Shown one piece after another: positions 62,728 through 64,000 of a DNA stretch of 64,000 nt (its first letter is position 1; each line of letters starts with the position of its first letter). The position numbers were made by a program, and so were the translations under genes. Origin of the DNA: Phycisphaerales bacterium (lineage in GTDB: Bacteria; Planctomycetota; Phycisphaerae; Tepidisphaerales; Tepidisphaeraceae); NCBI GenBank assembly GCA_020847375.1, contig JADLCB010000003.1:62001-126000 (forward strand), given 5' to 3'. Below the pieces are notes generated by a model. The model worked only from the letters and a program-made list of their open reading frames with translations, was not told the origin of the DNA and did no database searches.

Positions 62728-64000
62728 ATGAAAATCAACCGTCACTTTACCAAGCCCGGGCAGGATGCCTTCAGCACGGTCGAATATGAGGTTCGCACCA
62801 GCCGGATCACCAACCCGGATGGAACCATCGTTTTTGAAATGAACGATGCGGAAATCCCCGCCACCTGGAGCCAGCTCGCCACGGATATCATGGTCAGCAA
62901 GTATTTCCGCAAGGCGGGCGTGCCCCAGGTTGACAGCGACGGCAATCTCAAGCGCGATGAGCGTGGCAATGTGGTTTATGGACCGGAGCGCAGCGTCAAG
63001 CAGGTGGTTCATCGCCTGGCGGGTTGCTGGAAACATTGGGGGCAGACGCATGGTTATTTTGACAGCGACGAAGATGCGGAGAATTTTTATCAGGAGCTGG
63101 CTTACATGCTCCTGCATCAAATGTGCGCGCCCAACAGTCCGCAGTGGTTCAATACCGGTCTGAATTACGCCTACGGTATCACCGGGCCAAGCCAGGGCCA
63201 CTACTTCTGCAATCCCGCGACGGGCCAGTTGGAAAAATCATCCGACGCCTACACGCACCCCCAGCCGCACGCCTGCTTTATCCAGTCGGTCAGCGATGAT
63301 CTGGTCAATGAAGGCGGCATCATGGACCTGTGGACGCGCGAAGCACGCCTGTTCAAGTATGGCAGCGGCACGGGCAGCAACTTTTCGCGCCTGCGCGGCG
63401 AAAATGAACCCCTGTCCGGTGGTGGTAAATCATCGGGGCTGATGAGCTTTCTCAAGATCGGCGACCGGGCGGCTGGTGCGATCAAGAGCGGAGGCACGAC
63501 GCGACGCGCTGCCAAGATGGTCTGCCTGGATCTGGATCACCCGGACATTGAAGATTTCGTCAACTGGAAAGTGCGCGAAGAGTTGAAGGTGGCTGCCCTG
63601 GCGGAAGGAATCAAAGCCCTGCCGGCCGACCAGAAGCAACTGGCGCAGAAACTCGGATTGAAGCTGGATTACGATTTCAACGGCGAAGCCTACCAGACCG
63701 TTTCGGGACAGAATTCCAACAATTCGGTTCGGATTCCCAATGCCTTTTTCAAGGCGATTCAAGACGACAGCCACTGGAATCTGTACAGCCGCACGACACC
63801 GGGAAAAATCCATCGCACCGTCAAGGCGCGCAAACTGTGGGACGAAATCTGCTTCGCTGCCTGGCGCTGCGCTGATCCGGGTGTGCAATTTGATGACACC
63901 ATCAATCAATGGCACACCTGTCCGCGCTCGGGGCGCATCAATGCCTCCAATCCCTGCGTCACCGGCGATACGCGCGTGCTCACCCCCGGCGGAATCTGGC
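62728..64000 (+). CDS. nrdJ: Adenosylcobalamin-dependent ribonucleotide reductase, 5' part (intein-interrupted)
   Basis: The frame opens at ATG 62728 (MKINRHFTKPGQDAFSTVEY) and stays open to the window edge, giving 424 residues so far. Class II RNR sequence is clear: QMCAPNSPQWFNTGL, HACFIQSVSDDL, GSGTGSNFSRLRG, KSGGTTRRAAKMVCLDLDHP, SNNSVRIPNAFF, GVQFDDTINQWHTCP and RINASNP. NrdJ uses vitamin B12 and works with or without oxygen. No ATP-cone is visible at the N-terminus. At residue 410 the host sequence breaks off into an intein. A TATAAA at 62696 may be its own promoter; it starts 130 bases after dcd. Confidence 0.95.
   Translation, partial: MKINRHFTKPGQDAFSTVEYEVRTSRITNPDGTIVFEMNDAEIPATWSQLATDIMVSKYFRKAGVPQVDSDGNLKRDERGNVVYGPERSVKQVVHRLAGCWKHWGQTHGYFDSDEDAENFYQELAYMLLHQMCAPNSPQWFNTGLNYAYGITGPSQGHYFCNPATGQLEKSSDAYTHPQPHACFIQSVSDDLVNEGGIMDLWTREARLFKYGSGTGSNFSRLRGENEPLSGGGKSSGLMSFLKIGDRAAGAIKSGGTTRRAAKMVCLDLDHPDIEDFVNWKVREELKVAALAEGIKALPADQKQLAQKLGLKLDYDFNGEAYQTVSGQNSNNSVRIPNAFFKAIQDDSHWNLYSRTTPGKIHRTVKARKLWDEICFAAWRCADPGVQFDDTINQWHTCPRSGRINASNPCVTGDTRVLTPGGIW
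63955..64000 (+). mobile_element. Start of an intein inserted in NrdJ (truncated by window edge)
   Basis: After NASNP, ribonucleotide reductases normally continue with C-[SG]-E. Here the sequence continues CVTGDTRVLTPGG. This is the block-A start of inteins: a catalytic Cys1 followed by a GDT(R)VLT-type strand. Inteins are self-splicing and may carry homing endonucleases; only the first 15 residues are visible, so domain content and activity cannot be judged. Confidence 0.85.

Overview
The window looks like a chromosomal segment of an aerobic, Gram-negative planctomycete, most likely class Phycisphaerae or a close relative. The taxonomy is inferred from several traits together: an alternative complex III (ActABCDEF) fused in one locus to a caa3-type cytochrome oxidase; LPS genes (lptF, lptG, lpxB); a PEP-CTERM protein; a small ESFPASDPP-motif protein; two Gfo/Idh/MocA oxidoreductases; and a vWA-ExbB-ExbD-ExbD-TPR cluster. 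No phage, transposon, IS element or CRISPR array was seen, and most of the window is dense housekeeping sequence.

Layout. 1-3.8 kb: the 5' part of an S1-domain protein, tRNA-Pro(UGG) beside proS, a small conserved protein and a beta-carbonic anhydrase. 4-17 kb, minus strand: a respiratory operon in the order actA-B-C-D-E-F, small membrane protein, SCO1/SenC, coxB (CuA plus cytochrome c), coxA (A2 type). It should carry electrons from quinol through ACIII to the caa3 oxidase and O2. 17-24 kb: a lipid-linked-sugar glycosyltransferase, a PilZ protein, lptF and lptG, a terminator, a YihY-family membrane protein and the RNase P RNA gene rnpB with a clear -10 element. 24-32 kb, minus strand: an eight-gene catabolic-looking cluster (SDR, ROK kinase, SIS, TIM-barrel isomerase, MetE-like, UlaG-like MBL, two Gfo/Idh) with no transporter. 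32-39 kb: lysA, pgeF, argJ, tmk, galK, trpD.

39-45 kb: a PEP-CTERM trypsin-like protease overlapping a LutA-like protein, a soluble CapD/WbpM-like sugar epimerase/dehydratase, a HEAT-repeat lipoprotein and an M48 peptidase. 45-54 kb: the vWA/ExbB/ExbD/ExbD/TPR operon running into a PlsC acyltransferase, then a SulP transporter. 54-59 kb: a zinc-ribbon membrane protein, a DUF3179-like protein, lpxB and xylB. 59-61 kb: part of a Tad/Flp pilus locus (tadE, prepilin peptidase, two Flp pilins too short for ordinary gene finders). 61-64 kb: a 1-kb intergenic region followed by dcd and a B12-dependent ribonucleotide reductase (nrdJ).

The most notable part is the last 2.5 kb. Two 16-bp NrdR-like boxes start 33 bp apart and straddle a TTGACG promoter. 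About 230 nt of consecutive hairpins, including two mutually exclusive helices, then precede dcd. nrdJ itself is interrupted at its conserved NASNP/C site by the start of an intein, whose remainder lies beyond the window edge.
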